A stretch of DNA of 31,775 bases from VBAS01 sp035318985 (GCA_035318985.1 DATHDP010000039.1:1-31775), one strand, 5' to 3'; positions 14,989 through 26,944 are shown, counted from the stretch's first letter. The notes: a model not told the origin generated them from the letters alone. Program-made: numbers and translations.

Positions 14989-16653
14989 TTGAACTCCCCG
15001 ATCCTTTCTAATCGTACATATATTTTTCTTTTCTCTTTGCTGGGATTGGTTTATATCGCCGGGCTCTTTGTGCCATTAATGGATAATGATTCTGGGCATC
15101 ATGCAGATATTGCTTTGCGAATGTATCTCACTGGCGATTACGTTACATTATATGATCATCGTGGCGATTATATTGATAAGCCGCATTTTCTTTTTTGGAC
15201 TTCAGCACTGAGCTATCATATTTTTGGTGTTACTTCTTTTGCTTACCGTTTTCTTTCTTTTCTTTTTACGATCCTCGGTACTTATTCCATATTTCGGTTG
15301 GGAAAAGAATTATATGGTCTTGAGATCGGGAAACTTGCGGCATTAATAGCCGCTTCGTCTTTCTGTTATATCCTCGCCAACAATGATGTTCGCATGGATG
15401 CGATACTGACCGCAGCTATTGCTTTTGCAACATGGCAGCTCATAGCCTATGTTCATCACAGAAAATTTATTTTCCTCCTAGGTGCTGCATTGGGAATGGC
15501 TATTGGTTTTTGCACGAAAGGGCATGTTGGGCTGGTTACCCCGGTGGCCGGTATTTTCTTTTACATATTATATAAAAAGGACTGGAAGCTGTTGTTTGAT
15601 TGGCATTGGCTGGTCGTCATTTTCTTTTTTGCAATTTTTATTTCTCCTGTTGTTTATTGTTATTATTTACAGTTCAATCTTCATCCCGAAAAAATTTCAC
15701 AGGGTATAAAAGGAGTGAATGGTGTAAAATATATTTTATGGAGTCATAGTTTCGATCGTATTAAAGGGGCGGAACGCTTTGGCGCTGTTGGCAAAGAAGA
15801 TCATTTCTTTTTCTTACATACATTTCTCTGGACGTTTGCTCCCTGGTGTTTTGTTGCATTTATTGCTTTGTTCATCCGGTTAAAGAATCTCTTTGCTGCA
15901 AAAGAAGAATGGTTAAGCACGGGAGTGTTCGTGATGTTGGCAGCTTTAATAAACTTTTCAAATTTCAAGCTGCCTCATTATCTGCCGATCCTTGCTCCGG
16001 CAACCGCATTGATCGTTGCACATTTGTTTGTTTCGCGTAGGAATGATGAGCGATGGAGAAAAACATTTTACATTATTCAATTATCAACTTCTATTTTATT
16101 ACTTGCGACGGCCGCCCTGGTTAATACATGGGCCTTTCCTGTTAAAAGCACAACAGTCCTTATTGGCCTCATCTTTTTTCTTGTGGTCGTTTTTTATTTC
16201 TTCTTAAGCAAAATGTATAATAACATACAAAGATCAATTACCGTTTCGGTTGCAACGATTGCTTTATTTTTCTTTTTAGCAAATACAAATTTTTATCCGC
16301 AACTATTGACTTACCAGGGCGGCAAACCCCTTGCTGATATGACAAGAGGAGTCGCTGATCCAAGAAATGTTTATTTCTGGAAAAACACGTTCAGCTCTAC
16401 CTATAGTTTTTATTCATCGTCGAACCGGCAGGTGTATAATGATTCTTTAAAACAAACAGGAAAAAACTTCTGGCTGATCTATGAAAAGTCACAGCAAGTG
16501 GAAATTGATTCTTTAGGACTTCAATTAGGAAAAACATTTTCTGTTCCTGATTACGAGATCACAAGATTGAAAAAAAGCTTTGTCGATCCGGCCACAAGAA
16601 AAGGAACGCTTGATGAAATGATAATGACGGAAGTGGTTGGCAAGAAAAACTGA
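14989..16653 (+). CDS. family-39 glycosyltransferase (ArnT/PMT-like), integral membrane
   Basis: A 554-residue GT-C fold protein with about ten membrane segments. The first periplasmic loop has the acidic motif MDNDSGHH (Asp32, Asp34) that marks lipid-linked-sugar transferases, and DKPHFLFW follows, as in ArnT-like proteins. The C-terminal ~110 residues are soluble. Such enzymes move a sugar from an undecaprenyl-type carrier to lipid A, protein or another acceptor on the outer face of the inner membrane. It starts at TTG 14989; no in-frame ATG lies nearby. It stands alone between two minus-strand genes, so the acceptor is unknown. Confidence 0.85.
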   Translation: MNSPILSNRTYIFLFSLLGLVYIAGLFVPLMDNDSGHHADIALRMYLTGDYVTLYDHRGDYIDKPHFLFWTSALSYHIFGVTSFAYRFLSFLFTILGTYSIFRLGKELYGLEIGKLAALIAASSFCYILANNDVRMDAILTAAIAFATWQLIAYVHHRKFIFLLGAALGMAIGFCTKGHVGLVTPVAGIFFYILYKKDWKLLFDWHWLVVIFFFAIFISPVVYCYYLQFNLHPEKISQGIKGVNGVKYILWSHSFDRIKGAERFGAVGKEDHFFFLHTFLWTFAPWCFVAFIALFIRLKNLFAAKEEWLSTGVFVMLAALINFSNFKLPHYLPILAPATALIVAHLFVSRRNDERWRKTFYIIQLSTSILLLATAALVNTWAFPVKSTTVLIGLIFFLVVVFYFFLSKMYNNIQRSITVSVATIALFFFLANTNFYPQLLTYQGGKPLADMTRGVADPRNVYFWKNTFSSTYSFYSSSNRQVYNDSLKQTGKNFWLIYEKSQQVEIDSLGLQLGKTFSVPDYEITRLKKSFVDPATRKGTLDEMIMTEVVGKKN

Positions 16654-16661
16654 TCGCCTTA

Positions 16662-17120
16662 TTACTCTTTATACCTTATATACTTTTCTGTATTTATCCG
16701 ATCAATCCCTTGCGCTTCTATCTTTTCAACTCCTGTTTGTATCAACGTATCGTTAGTTATTGTAACCGTGAAAGTAAAATCATGTCCTTCCCATTCTTTT
16801 GCGCTGCAGTATTCAAGATGTTCGGTGTATTTATTTCCAGCAAGTTCGTACCGTCCTCCGCCAGCAGAAAAATTTATTGAGTCCTTTCTTATGTCATGTT
16901 GAAGAAATGAAAAATGAGAATTGTTGATAATCTTGATAAAGGAAAGATTTTTTGTATAATCAGTTATGGCGGTGTCCCCTTTTTCGATCAGCGTTCCAGT
17001 GAGTAGTTTCCATGTTCCCTGGATTGGAATTGCTGATGTTGTTTGCAAATTATTTTTCGTTTTTTCCCCACAGGAGATCATGAAAAGTAAAAATAAAATG
17101 GCGCTGAAGAGTTTTGGCAT
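16662..17120 (-). CDS. hypothetical lipoprotein
   Basis: A 152-residue protein with a lipoprotein signal: hydrophobic segment FSAILFLLFMIS and the lipidated Cys17. The mature part contains IQGTWKLLTGTLIEKGDTAITDYTKNLSFIKIINNSHFSF and an EHLEYCSAKEWEGHDFTFTV segment, a pattern I associate with a Bacteroidota family of lipocalin-like envelope proteins with no known function. It ends nine bases from the stop of the glycosyltransferase, tail to tail. Confidence 0.75.
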   Translation of the reverse strand: MPKLFSAILFLLFMISCGEKTKNNLQTTSAIPIQGTWKLLTGTLIEKGDTAITDYTKNLSFIKIINNSHFSFLQHDIRKDSINFSAGGGRYELAGNKYTEHLEYCSAKEWEGHDFTFTVTITNDTLIQTGVEKIEAQGIDRINTEKYIRYKE

Positions 17121-17260
17121 TGTGCAATTTAATAATATTTAGTCGGGAGGTTGTATTTGTTATATTAACTTAAATTATATGCTGGACATAACGGCTTGAC
17201 GAATTATATTTAGTAAAAATTTGTTTGTTCAAATAGATTAGTTGTTTTAAACATACGAAG

Positions 17261-19870
<2,610 letters not shown>

Positions 19871-19889
19871 GATATTCTTACTGTACTCA

Positions 19890-20297
19890 TCACTGAGGAC
19901 GACCGAAAAACAAGATATAGCTGTCAGCATCCTTTATCTCAAATCCCCGCAAACCATCATCGCCTTCTTCACTGTCTTTGATGGATTTAAAAAACTCGAT
20001 ATTACGAGAAGAAAATTCTGCAGCCAGTGCATCAGGATCTGGAACATATAGATACGCATCCCAGCGGGCAATGCCTTGTTTGATATCTCGTGTATAATTG
20101 GGCACCGGATCGACACCAATGGCCTTCAGAATGATCATTGCCGCACCTCGTTGGACAATGCCAAAGAAAATATCGTCGTCACTCGGTCCTTGAAATATGA
20201 TGTCGAACCCCAGGCGGTCACGATAAAATGACAACGCTGCGGGAACATTCTTTACGATGAAGAATGGTGCAATGCCGGAAATCTCTGCTCGTGTCAT
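19890..20297 (-). CDS. VOC-family (glyoxalase/bleomycin-resistance fold) protein
   Basis: A 135-residue protein with two beta-alpha-beta-beta-beta modules: FFIVKNVPAALSFYRDRLGFDIIF in the first and WDAYLYVPDPDALAAEFSSRNIEFF and RGFEIKDADSYILFFGRP in the second. VOC proteins bind a metal and act as dioxygenases, isomerases, epimerases or antibiotic-binding proteins; the substrate is not indicated. It is the last gene of the nadA run, 32 bases after the STAS-like gene, and convergent with the glucosidase. Confidence 0.85.
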   Translation of the reverse strand: MTRAEISGIAPFFIVKNVPAALSFYRDRLGFDIIFQGPSDDDIFFGIVQRGAAMIILKAIGVDPVPNYTRDIKQGIARWDAYLYVPDPDALAAEFSSRNIEFFKSIKDSEEGDDGLRGFEIKDADSYILFFGRPQ

Positions 20298-20329
20298 ATC
20301 GCAACTTGTGAGGTAATATTCTTATTGGG

Positions 20330-20719
20330 TTATACTTTACTGAGCCATTCTTTCGCATCTCTAATATTGTCAAAAAAATTAATTGTGAGTTTGTCTTTGT
20401 CAACTTTATAGGAGATCGTCTCTACAGCAACCTGGTTAAAATAGTAATCTGGTTTAACAATGGCTATTGCTTTAAATCCAAATGTTGTTGCTCTTGGTAA
20501 AAATTCTTCATTTAACCATTGCTGATCTTCCATGGCTATTATCTTCATATCCTTAATATCAGCAAGTACTTTCGAGCAATTATTTTGGATAAGTGTATTC
20601 AACATTATTTCGGTCCCCTGTTTGAATTGTTTACTCGTTGCATAACCATCCCATTCCATCACAACACAATTAAGCTCTTTATCAAAATATATGTTGTATA
20701 TCTCTGTATTTGCTTCCAT
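20330..20719 (-). CDS. STAS/SpoIIAA-like protein of unknown function
   Basis: A 129-residue cytoplasmic protein. The arrangement (short N-terminal strand pair with LNCVVMEWDGYATSKQFKQG, helix, VLADIKDMKII strand, EDQQWLNEEFLPRA helix, FKAIAIVKPDYYFN strand, INFFDNIRDAKEWL at the end) fits the STAS/SpoIIAA-like fold common in Bacteroidota. The partner is unknown. It lies 29 bases after nadA on the same strand. Confidence 0.7.
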   Translation of the reverse strand: MEANTEIYNIYFDKELNCVVMEWDGYATSKQFKQGTEIMLNTLIQNNCSKVLADIKDMKIIAMEDQQWLNEEFLPRATTFGFKAIAIVKPDYYFNQVAVETISYKVDKDKLTINFFDNIRDAKEWLSKV

Positions 20720-20748
20720 ATAAAATCTGTTTAAATTAATAGTTGATT

Positions 20749-21759
20749 CTATAATCCTGCTTTCTTACTTATCTCCAGCATTCTTTCAATTGGTTTCTTT
20801 GCGGCTAGTCTTAATTCTTCCTCCATCGTGATCTCCGGCACTTCATATTCCATGCAGAGATAAAGCTTCTCAAGTGTATTACGTTTCATGTGGGGGCAAT
20901 CATTGCAGGCGCAATTGTTATCAGGAGGTGCTGGAATAAATGTTTTTGTTGGATTTACTTTCTGCATCTGGTGAATAATTCCTGTCTCAGTAACTACAAT
21001 AAATTCTTTCGCATCATCTTTCTGTGTGTATTTCAACAAACCTGTTGTGCTGCCAATAAAATCTGCTATGCGTAAAACCGGATCTTCGCATTCAGGATGA
21101 GCGATCACTTTTGCATTAGGATGGCGAACTTTTAATTTGGTAATTTTTTCCAGGCTAAAGATCTCATGCACCATACAGGCGCCGTTCCACAGCAACATAT
21201 TTCTTCCTGTAACTTTGTTGATGTAAGCACCCAGGTTTTTATCCGGTGCAAAAATTATTTTCTGTTCCTTTGGAAAACTTTCAACAATAACTTTCGCATT
21301 GCTGCTTGTGCAAATCACATCACTCAATGCTTTTATTCCGGCGCTGCAGTTGATATAACTCACTACCACATGATCAGGATGTTCGTCTTTGAATTTTTTA
21401 AACAATGGCGGCGGACAGCTGTCACTGAGAGAACAACCAGCTTTCAGATCCGGTATCACAACTTTTTTGGTGGGATTTAAAATTTTTGCTGTTTCAGCCA
21501 TGAAATGCACCCCGGCAAAAACGATCATGTCAGCATTTGTTTTTTCTGCCTGTTGTGCTAACCCTAGGCTATCGCCGATGTAATCGGCTACATCCTGGAT
21601 ATCCGGTTCCTGGTAGTAGTGCGCCAGCAGGATCGCATTCTTTTCTTTTTTCAATCGTTCGATCTCTGCAAACAGATCAAGTGTGGGATCAGGTTCTATG
21701 TCGAGAAAACCATTTCTCTCAATTTCATTTTTTGCTGCGGTAAGTGTTTCAGGATTCAT
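20749..21759 (-). CDS. nadA: quinolinate synthase
   Basis: Condenses iminoaspartate with dihydroxyacetone phosphate to quinolinate in NAD synthesis, using a [4Fe-4S] cluster. From the ATG at 21759 it has 336 residues; the frame is open to a TTG at 21804, but MNPETLTAAKNEIERNGFLDI is the usual N-terminus of Bacteroidota NadA. Landmarks are LAHYYQEPDIQDVADYIGDSL, FAGVHFMAETAKILNP and the cluster cysteines in AGCSLSDSCPP, NGACMVHE and CNDCPHMKRN. No nadB or nadC is beside it. It leads a three-gene run with the STAS-like and VOC proteins, and its upstream flank is the DnaA-box region. Confidence 0.96.
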   Translation of the reverse strand: MNPETLTAAKNEIERNGFLDIEPDPTLDLFAEIERLKKEKNAILLAHYYQEPDIQDVADYIGDSLGLAQQAEKTNADMIVFAGVHFMAETAKILNPTKKVVIPDLKAGCSLSDSCPPPLFKKFKDEHPDHVVVSYINCSAGIKALSDVICTSSNAKVIVESFPKEQKIIFAPDKNLGAYINKVTGRNMLLWNGACMVHEIFSLEKITKLKVRHPNAKVIAHPECEDPVLRIADFIGSTTGLLKYTQKDDAKEFIVVTETGIIHQMQKVNPTKTFIPAPPDNNCACNDCPHMKRNTLEKLYLCMEYEVPEITMEEELRLAAKKPIERMLEISKKAGL

Positions 21760-21804
21760 GCTCAACAAATTTTCAGGAGTGCAATATTCAACTTCACAAT
21801 CCAA

Positions 21805-22294
21805 TTTTTAAAATCAATTTTTTGATTAATGTATTAATAGTATTATATAATATTTATAAAAAAGAGTTTATTATTATTACAGCTGTGAATTCGTGGAAAA
21901 GATTCTACACAAAATTACGTTGTTATGATTATACACATTATACACATGGGTAATCCACAACCAATATCGTTATCTACTGTAGGTCTCAGCAGTATATCCA
22001 CAATGTTGTGAATACAGTTTTCTGAATAAAAGATGTACCAAAAATTTAAAAGAGTATGTGGATAGGGTATTAATTAAATGAGCACAACGAACACTAACAG
22101 TTCTTAGTTTATAGTTTTGAACTTTCATACATCCAATCTTTCTGTTTCATGCTAACGTTTCACTAACTGTTATTAACATGAAATATCTTTTGCCAACACC
22201 CCTTTGGGGAGAAAAAGCCTGGACGATATATCAAAAACGAAGCAAAAGAAGAAGAAATTAAAAAAACTAACTTTACGAACCTCAAACACAGTAC
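21805..22294. other. candidate chromosomal replication origin (oriC): AT-rich tract plus DnaA-box cluster
   Basis: A 490-base gene-free region between divergent nadA and the S46 peptidase gene. 21805-21879 is about 92% AT and ends in four TTA trinucleotides (21868-21879), like an unwinding element with DnaA-trio-like repeats. Next come 9-mers close to TTATNCACA: two exact and directly adjacent copies of TTATACACA (21929-21937, 21938-21946), and single-mismatch copies TTCTACACA (21903-21911), TAATCCACA (21951-21959), ATATCCACA (21994-22002) and, on the minus strand, GTATTCACA (22007-22015) and CTATCCACA (22057-22065). dnaA itself is not nearby, which is not unusual for an origin in this phylum. 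22066-22294 holds nothing recognised. Confidence 0.55.
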
Positions 22295-24466
22295 ATGAAA
22301 CATATTAATAAACTACTGTTTGCCGCGATCTTTTTATTATACTCTGCAATTTCTTTTGCCAACGAAGGCATGTGGCTTCCCTTGTTATTAGAAAAGCTGA
22401 ATGAAAAAGAAATGAAGAGCCTCGGTATGAAGATAAGCGCAAAAGATATTTATAGTATCAATAGCGGAAGCTTAAAAGATGCGATAGTAAGCTTTGGTGG
22501 CTTTTGTACAGGTGAAATAATTTCCAGCAAAGGATTAGTGCTTACTAATCATCACTGCGGGTTCGACGCAGTACAAAATCATTCAACACTTGAACATAAT
22601 TATATAAGAGATGGGTTTTGGTCAGGCAGCAATAGTGAAGAACTTCCCAATCCAGGTTTATTTGTAACATTTATTATAAGGATAGAAGATGTAACAAAGC
22701 AGATCTTAAGCGGTGTAACCCCGGCAATGAATGAAAGCGAAAGACAATCACAGGTTGATAAGAACATGGAGGCGCTGCGCAATACTGTAAAAAAAGAAAG
22801 CTATCAGAAGGCAATGATCCGCGGGTTCTTTGAAAATAATCAATACTTTCTCTTTATTACAGAAACATATAATGATGTTCGCCTGGTTGGTGCGCCGCCA
22901 GCCGCTATTGGTAATTTTGGAAAAGATACCGACAACTGGATGTGGCCGCGCCACACTGGAGATTTTTCTATGTTTCGCATTTATGCAGGTAAAGACAACA
23001 AGCCGGCAGATTATTCTCCTGATAATGTTCCTTATGTTCCAAAAAAAGCACTGACCATTTCATTGAACGGAGTAAAAGCAGGAGATTTTACAATGGTGTT
23101 TGGCTTTCCCGGAAGAACAACCGAATACTTACCCGCTTCCGCCGTTGAACAAATAATAACAGTAAATGATCCGGCAAAAATTTCCATCCGAGAAAAAGCT
23201 TTGAATATAATAGATGGCTTTATGAGAAAAGATGAGCAGATAAAAATTCAATACGCATCAAAGTATGCCGGCATTCAAAACAACTATAAAAAATGGCAGG
23301 GCGAGGTTCTTGGTCTTACAAGAACAGACGCATTAAGTAAAAAGAAAAGTTACGAAGCAGAATTTCAAAAAAGAGTTTTAGCAAATCCCCAATGGAAAAC
23401 AAAATATGGCAACACATTGCAGGATTTGAACAGCGCTTATGCAGAAATAAAACCCTATGGTTATTCAAGAGATTATTTTAATGAGATCGTAAGCAAGATC
23501 GAATTGTTCACAGTTGCCGGCCAACTTAGTTCACTGGTAAATGCTTTTGATGACGGCGGAGAAACGGCTTTTACAAAAAAGAAAAAAGAAGTAACAGATT
23601 TTCTCAATGGCTTTTTTCCAGAGCATAATACAGAAGTTGATAAAAAACTTTTTGCTGCCTTAATGAATATGTATGTAATGGACCAGGAAAAAGGGAATGT
23701 GTCGTCGATGATGAAAGAAAAAGTAACATCGGCAGCAGGAGATTTTGATAAAGTGGCGGAAAGGGTTTATAAAGAAACGGCCATTTTAAATGGAAACTCA
23801 CTCAAGGCAAAATTACAGATGCCAACCAATGATGTTTTAAATTATATCCGTAGCGAAGAAGGAGTAAAATTATACAACGATATTTTAAAAACATATCAAA
23901 CACAGGTACAGGGAAAGCTTAATGAAATACAAACACTGATCAATAAGCTTCAGCGAACATACATGCAGGCGCAAATGGATGTATTTAAAGAGAAAAAGTT
24001 TTATCCGGATGCCAACAGTACCTTGCGTGTTACTTATGGAAATGTAAAAGGGTACGAGGCAAGAGATGCTGTTTCCTACGATTTCTATACCTATCTCGAT
24101 GGCGTGATGGAAAAATATAAACCCGGGGATTACGAGTTTGATGTTCCTGAAAAACTAAGAACACTTTATCAAACCAAAGATTATGGACCCTATGCAGTAA
24201 ATGGCAAACTACCGGTTTGTTTTATTGCTGCCAATCATACAACAGGGGGAAATAGCGGCAGTCCGGCACTTGATGCTTATGGTCACCTTATTGGACTCAA
24301 TTTCGACCGTGTTTGGGAAGGAACCATGAGCGACATTAACTACGATCCTTCTATTTGCAGGAACATTATGGTGGATATCCGCTATGTTTTATTCATTATC
24401 GACAAGTTTGCCGGCGCAAAACGCCTTATTAATGAGATGAAGCTGGTAAGCGGACAAAAAATTTGA
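22295..24466 (+). CDS. S46 family dipeptidyl peptidase, DPP11-like (Asp/Glu-specific)
   Basis: A 723-residue exported serine exopeptidase. A signal peptide (MKHINKLLFAAIFLLYSAISFA) is followed by the conserved mature start NEGMW. The catalytic histidine is His86 in TNHHCGF and the nucleophile is Ser654 in TTGGNSGSP. Eighteen residues later comes Arg672 in LIGLNFDR; the same spacing links Ser655 and Arg673 in Porphyromonas DPP11, where the arginine selects Asp/Glu at P1, whereas DPP7 has glycine. The enzyme releases dipeptides from peptides in the periplasm, supplying amino acids. It is the first gene right of the candidate origin. Confidence 0.92.
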   Translation: MKHINKLLFAAIFLLYSAISFANEGMWLPLLLEKLNEKEMKSLGMKISAKDIYSINSGSLKDAIVSFGGFCTGEIISSKGLVLTNHHCGFDAVQNHSTLEHNYIRDGFWSGSNSEELPNPGLFVTFIIRIEDVTKQILSGVTPAMNESERQSQVDKNMEALRNTVKKESYQKAMIRGFFENNQYFLFITETYNDVRLVGAPPAAIGNFGKDTDNWMWPRHTGDFSMFRIYAGKDNKPADYSPDNVPYVPKKALTISLNGVKAGDFTMVFGFPGRTTEYLPASAVEQIITVNDPAKISIREKALNIIDGFMRKDEQIKIQYASKYAGIQNNYKKWQGEVLGLTRTDALSKKKSYEAEFQKRVLANPQWKTKYGNTLQDLNSAYAEIKPYGYSRDYFNEIVSKIELFTVAGQLSSLVNAFDDGGETAFTKKKKEVTDFLNGFFPEHNTEVDKKLFAALMNMYVMDQEKGNVSSMMKEKVTSAAGDFDKVAERVYKETAILNGNSLKAKLQMPTNDVLNYIRSEEGVKLYNDILKTYQTQVQGKLNEIQTLINKLQRTYMQAQMDVFKEKKFYPDANSTLRVTYGNVKGYEARDAVSYDFYTYLDGVMEKYKPGDYEFDVPEKLRTLYQTKDYGPYAVNGKLPVCFIAANHTTGGNSGSPALDAYGHLIGLNFDRVWEGTMSDINYDPSICRNIMVDIRYVLFIIDKFAGAKRLINEMKLVSGQKI

Positions 24467-24587
24467 TGGACATTCAACAAAATTGCAGATCCGGGCTTCG
24501 GTTCCGGCTATTCGCTACCATCCGACAGCCCATCAGGATCTAAATAAAACCCACCAAAGAAAGCCTGTTTTTCCACAGTTTTTCCCC

Positions 24588-24595
24588 TATTTTTG
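24588..24595 (+). promoter_or_regulatory. candidate -7 box for the prolyl isomerase gene
   Basis: TATTTTTG matches TAnnTTTG and lies 30 bases before the ATG at 24626. The -33 region is T-rich (CTGTTTTTCC) without an exact TTG at the right distance. Confidence 0.4.
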
Positions 24596-24625
24596 CCCTC
24601 CTTTTTATAACCCTATAATATTATT

Positions 24626-26842
24626 ATGTCAGTTATTCAGAGCATTCGTGAAAGATATGCAAAGTGGGCAGTAATAGCTATTGCATTAGCACTTCTAGGT
24701 TTTATTCTTACCGACTATTTCCAGGCTAAGAATAAAATGGGAGCAGGAAATTCATCAACACTTGGTTTGGTGAATGGAAAAAAAATTGATTATATCAGTT
24801 TTGAAACTAAACTAAAAGCAAGGGACGATCAGCAACAAGCCGCCGCTCAACAACAACAACAGGAATATACCGAAGCACAAAAACATCAGACTGCTGAACA
24901 AATGTGGAACCAGGAAGTGGAAGAAATTGTTATGACATCCGAATTTAATAAAGTCGGAATTGATGTTGGTAAAAAAGAATTTAATGATTACCTGTTTGGA
25001 CAAAACCCTCCTCAAGACCTTAGACAACGTTTTTCTGACCAGCAGGGAAATTATGACGGCGCTGCCGCACAGAATGCCATCAACCAATTAAGAAGAAGTC
25101 CCAATCAGGCCGAGAGAGATCAGTTAGATGCATATCTCGCATCAATGGAGTATAGCCGTAAAATGGAGAAGTACAACTCACTTCTTAGTAATTCTGTTTA
25201 TTATCCAAAATGGTATGTTGAAAAACAAAATACCGAAGCAGCAGGACTTGCAAAAATTTCTTTTGTAAGGTATCCGTATTCAAAAATTTCTGACAGCGCT
25301 ATCAAGATCACTGATAAAGAGATCGAAGACTATGTAAGTAAAAACAAAGATCAGTATAAGCAAACAGAAAGCAGGAGCATTGCCTACACCATCTTCAACG
25401 CAGCGCCAACAGAAGCAGATTCTGCACAGTTAAGAAAACAGATAGCTGATCTAAAACCAGAGTTTACAAATGATACCACGACAACAAGATTTTTATCACG
25501 TTACGGAAGCACGATTGCTTATTCTAATGTGTTTGTTGGAAAGACGTTTATGAAAATGCCTGCGAAAGACAGCATTGTAGCCCTTGCAAAAGGCCAGGTT
25601 TATGGTCCATACCTGGACGATCATGCTTATGCATTAGCAAAAATGATCGAGATAAGAACATTACCAGATTCTGTAAGGTGCCGCCACATATTGATAAGCA
25701 ATGATCCTTCACAAGGAGGAGTTGTAGATAGTATAGCGAAAAAGCAAATGGACTCTGTAGAGGCTGCGGTAAAAGGCGGAGCATCGTGGGCGGACCTCGT
25801 GCAAAAGTATAATCCGCAAAGCGACGGTAGCAGGGCAAAGAACGGCGAAATGACATTTAGCTCATTTGATATGCAGCAACCAAACTTTGCAAAAGAATTT
25901 GCTCAGTTCGCTTTATTCGATGGGAAAAAAGGAGAAAAGAAAGTTGTGAAAACAAGCTTTGGGTATCACCTTATTGAAATTCTTGAATTGAAAAACCCAG
26001 AGCCACATTATAAGTTTGCTCAATTTGCAAAGAATATCATAGCAAGCGATGAAACAGAACGTGTAGTTCTTGAAGATGCCAGCAAGTTTGTTAGCGAAAG
26101 CCGGGACTTAAAATCATTTAACGACAATATTGCTAAATCTAACGGACGCATTCAAAAATTCGAAGCCGCAAATATTGGCCCGAATGATATTTCTATCCAG
26201 GACATCGATCAAAGAATGGCGGGAGGTTTTGGCCAGGCAGTACCATGCCGAACATTAGTGAGAGAAATCTATAAGGCAGACAAAGGGGACGTGATCAAAC
26301 AGGAAAGAATTGGCGATGCTCAGTCGGGCTATAAATATGTTGTTGCTGCGGTCACTGATGTTTTAAAAGAAGGAACACAGCCAGCATATATTGCAAGAGC
26401 AGGGTCCGCCAATGCACAAGGTGTTGAAAGGATACTTAAGGATAAAAAGAAAGCTGAACAAATAAAGGAACAGATAAAGCAAAAAATTGGAACGGCATCA
26501 ACACTTGAAGCTGTGGCATCAGCGCTACAGGATTCTATAATTACAGCAGATAGTGTTCGAATAACGGGTGGCGGAATGATCACAGAGGCAAAAGTTCTGG
26601 GTGCGGCATTTAATATAGCCAACAAAGGAAAAGTAATTAGCGAGCCAATAGCAGGCAGGGATGCGGTTTACATTGTAAGAATTGACGACCTGACTACTAC
26701 ATCGGTGGCCGTAGCAGATATTGAAATGCAAAAATCTCAAATGAGACAAAGAGCAAAACAAATGCAGAGCTTTTACAGTTCGCCGGTCAAACTGATGAAA
26801 GACCAGGCAACAATAAAAGATAATCGAAGAAGCTTTTATTGA
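24626..26842 (+). CDS. periplasmic SurA/PpiD-like peptidyl-prolyl isomerase
   Basis: A 738-residue membrane-anchored foldase. One N-terminal segment (WAVIAIALALLGFILTDYF, about residues 14-32) anchors it, and the rest is periplasmic. Residues about 45-200 resemble the SurA N-terminal chaperone domain, with a glutamine-rich stretch (about 69-79). A parvulin-type domain starts at about residue 350 with VRCRHILIS and ends with KTSFGYHLIEILE. It should assist folding of outer-membrane and secreted proteins. It is probably transcribed from its own promoter and ended by the strong terminator at 26863. The many Bacteroidota paralogues make a gene symbol unsafe. Confidence 0.9.
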   Translation: MSVIQSIRERYAKWAVIAIALALLGFILTDYFQAKNKMGAGNSSTLGLVNGKKIDYISFETKLKARDDQQQAAAQQQQQEYTEAQKHQTAEQMWNQEVEEIVMTSEFNKVGIDVGKKEFNDYLFGQNPPQDLRQRFSDQQGNYDGAAAQNAINQLRRSPNQAERDQLDAYLASMEYSRKMEKYNSLLSNSVYYPKWYVEKQNTEAAGLAKISFVRYPYSKISDSAIKITDKEIEDYVSKNKDQYKQTESRSIAYTIFNAAPTEADSAQLRKQIADLKPEFTNDTTTTRFLSRYGSTIAYSNVFVGKTFMKMPAKDSIVALAKGQVYGPYLDDHAYALAKMIEIRTLPDSVRCRHILISNDPSQGGVVDSIAKKQMDSVEAAVKGGASWADLVQKYNPQSDGSRAKNGEMTFSSFDMQQPNFAKEFAQFALFDGKKGEKKVVKTSFGYHLIEILELKNPEPHYKFAQFAKNIIASDETERVVLEDASKFVSESRDLKSFNDNIAKSNGRIQKFEAANIGPNDISIQDIDQRMAGGFGQAVPCRTLVREIYKADKGDVIKQERIGDAQSGYKYVVAAVTDVLKEGTQPAYIARAGSANAQGVERILKDKKKAEQIKEQIKQKIGTASTLEAVASALQDSIITADSVRITGGGMITEAKVLGAAFNIANKGKVISEPIAGRDAVYIVRIDDLTTTSVAVADIEMQKSQMRQRAKQMQSFYSSPVKLMKDQATIKDNRRSFY

Positions 26843-26862
26843 TAATAAGAACCAATGAATTA

Positions 26863-26898
26863 AAAGCCCGTCTCGCCTTAGGCAAGACGGGCTTTTTT
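26863..26898 (+). terminator. strong intrinsic terminator after the prolyl isomerase gene
   Basis: AAAGCCCGTCT pairs with AGACGGGCTTT, with GCC/GGC continuing the stem past one C-A mismatch around a TTA loop, and the T-run reaches 26898. It lies about 20 bases after the stop codon. Confidence 0.9.
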
Positions 26899-26936
26899 GC
26901 GCCGCTTTTCGTAAACAAAATAATCAAAAGCTGCGT

Positions 26937-26944
26937 TATTTTTG
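26937..26944 (+). promoter_or_regulatory. candidate -7 box for the DUF2480 gene
   Basis: TATTTTTG matches TAnnTTTG just 7 bases before the ATG at 26952, implying an almost leaderless transcript. No exact -33 TTG is seen. Confidence 0.4.

Noticed and set aside
17190..17225. TTG plus AAAATTTG upstream of the glucosidase as a promoter
   Set aside because: The -7 box lacks the initial T and the spacer is too short for a confident call.
22198..22215. CCCC-TTT-GGGG hairpin before the S46 gene as a terminator
   Set aside because: Only four pairs and no T-run on either strand; no gene ends there.
24483..24674. A 63-codon frame between the S46 peptidase and the prolyl isomerase
   Set aside because: It overlaps the start of the isomerase gene, has no recognisable domain, and covers the candidate promoter and a repeat-like patch.
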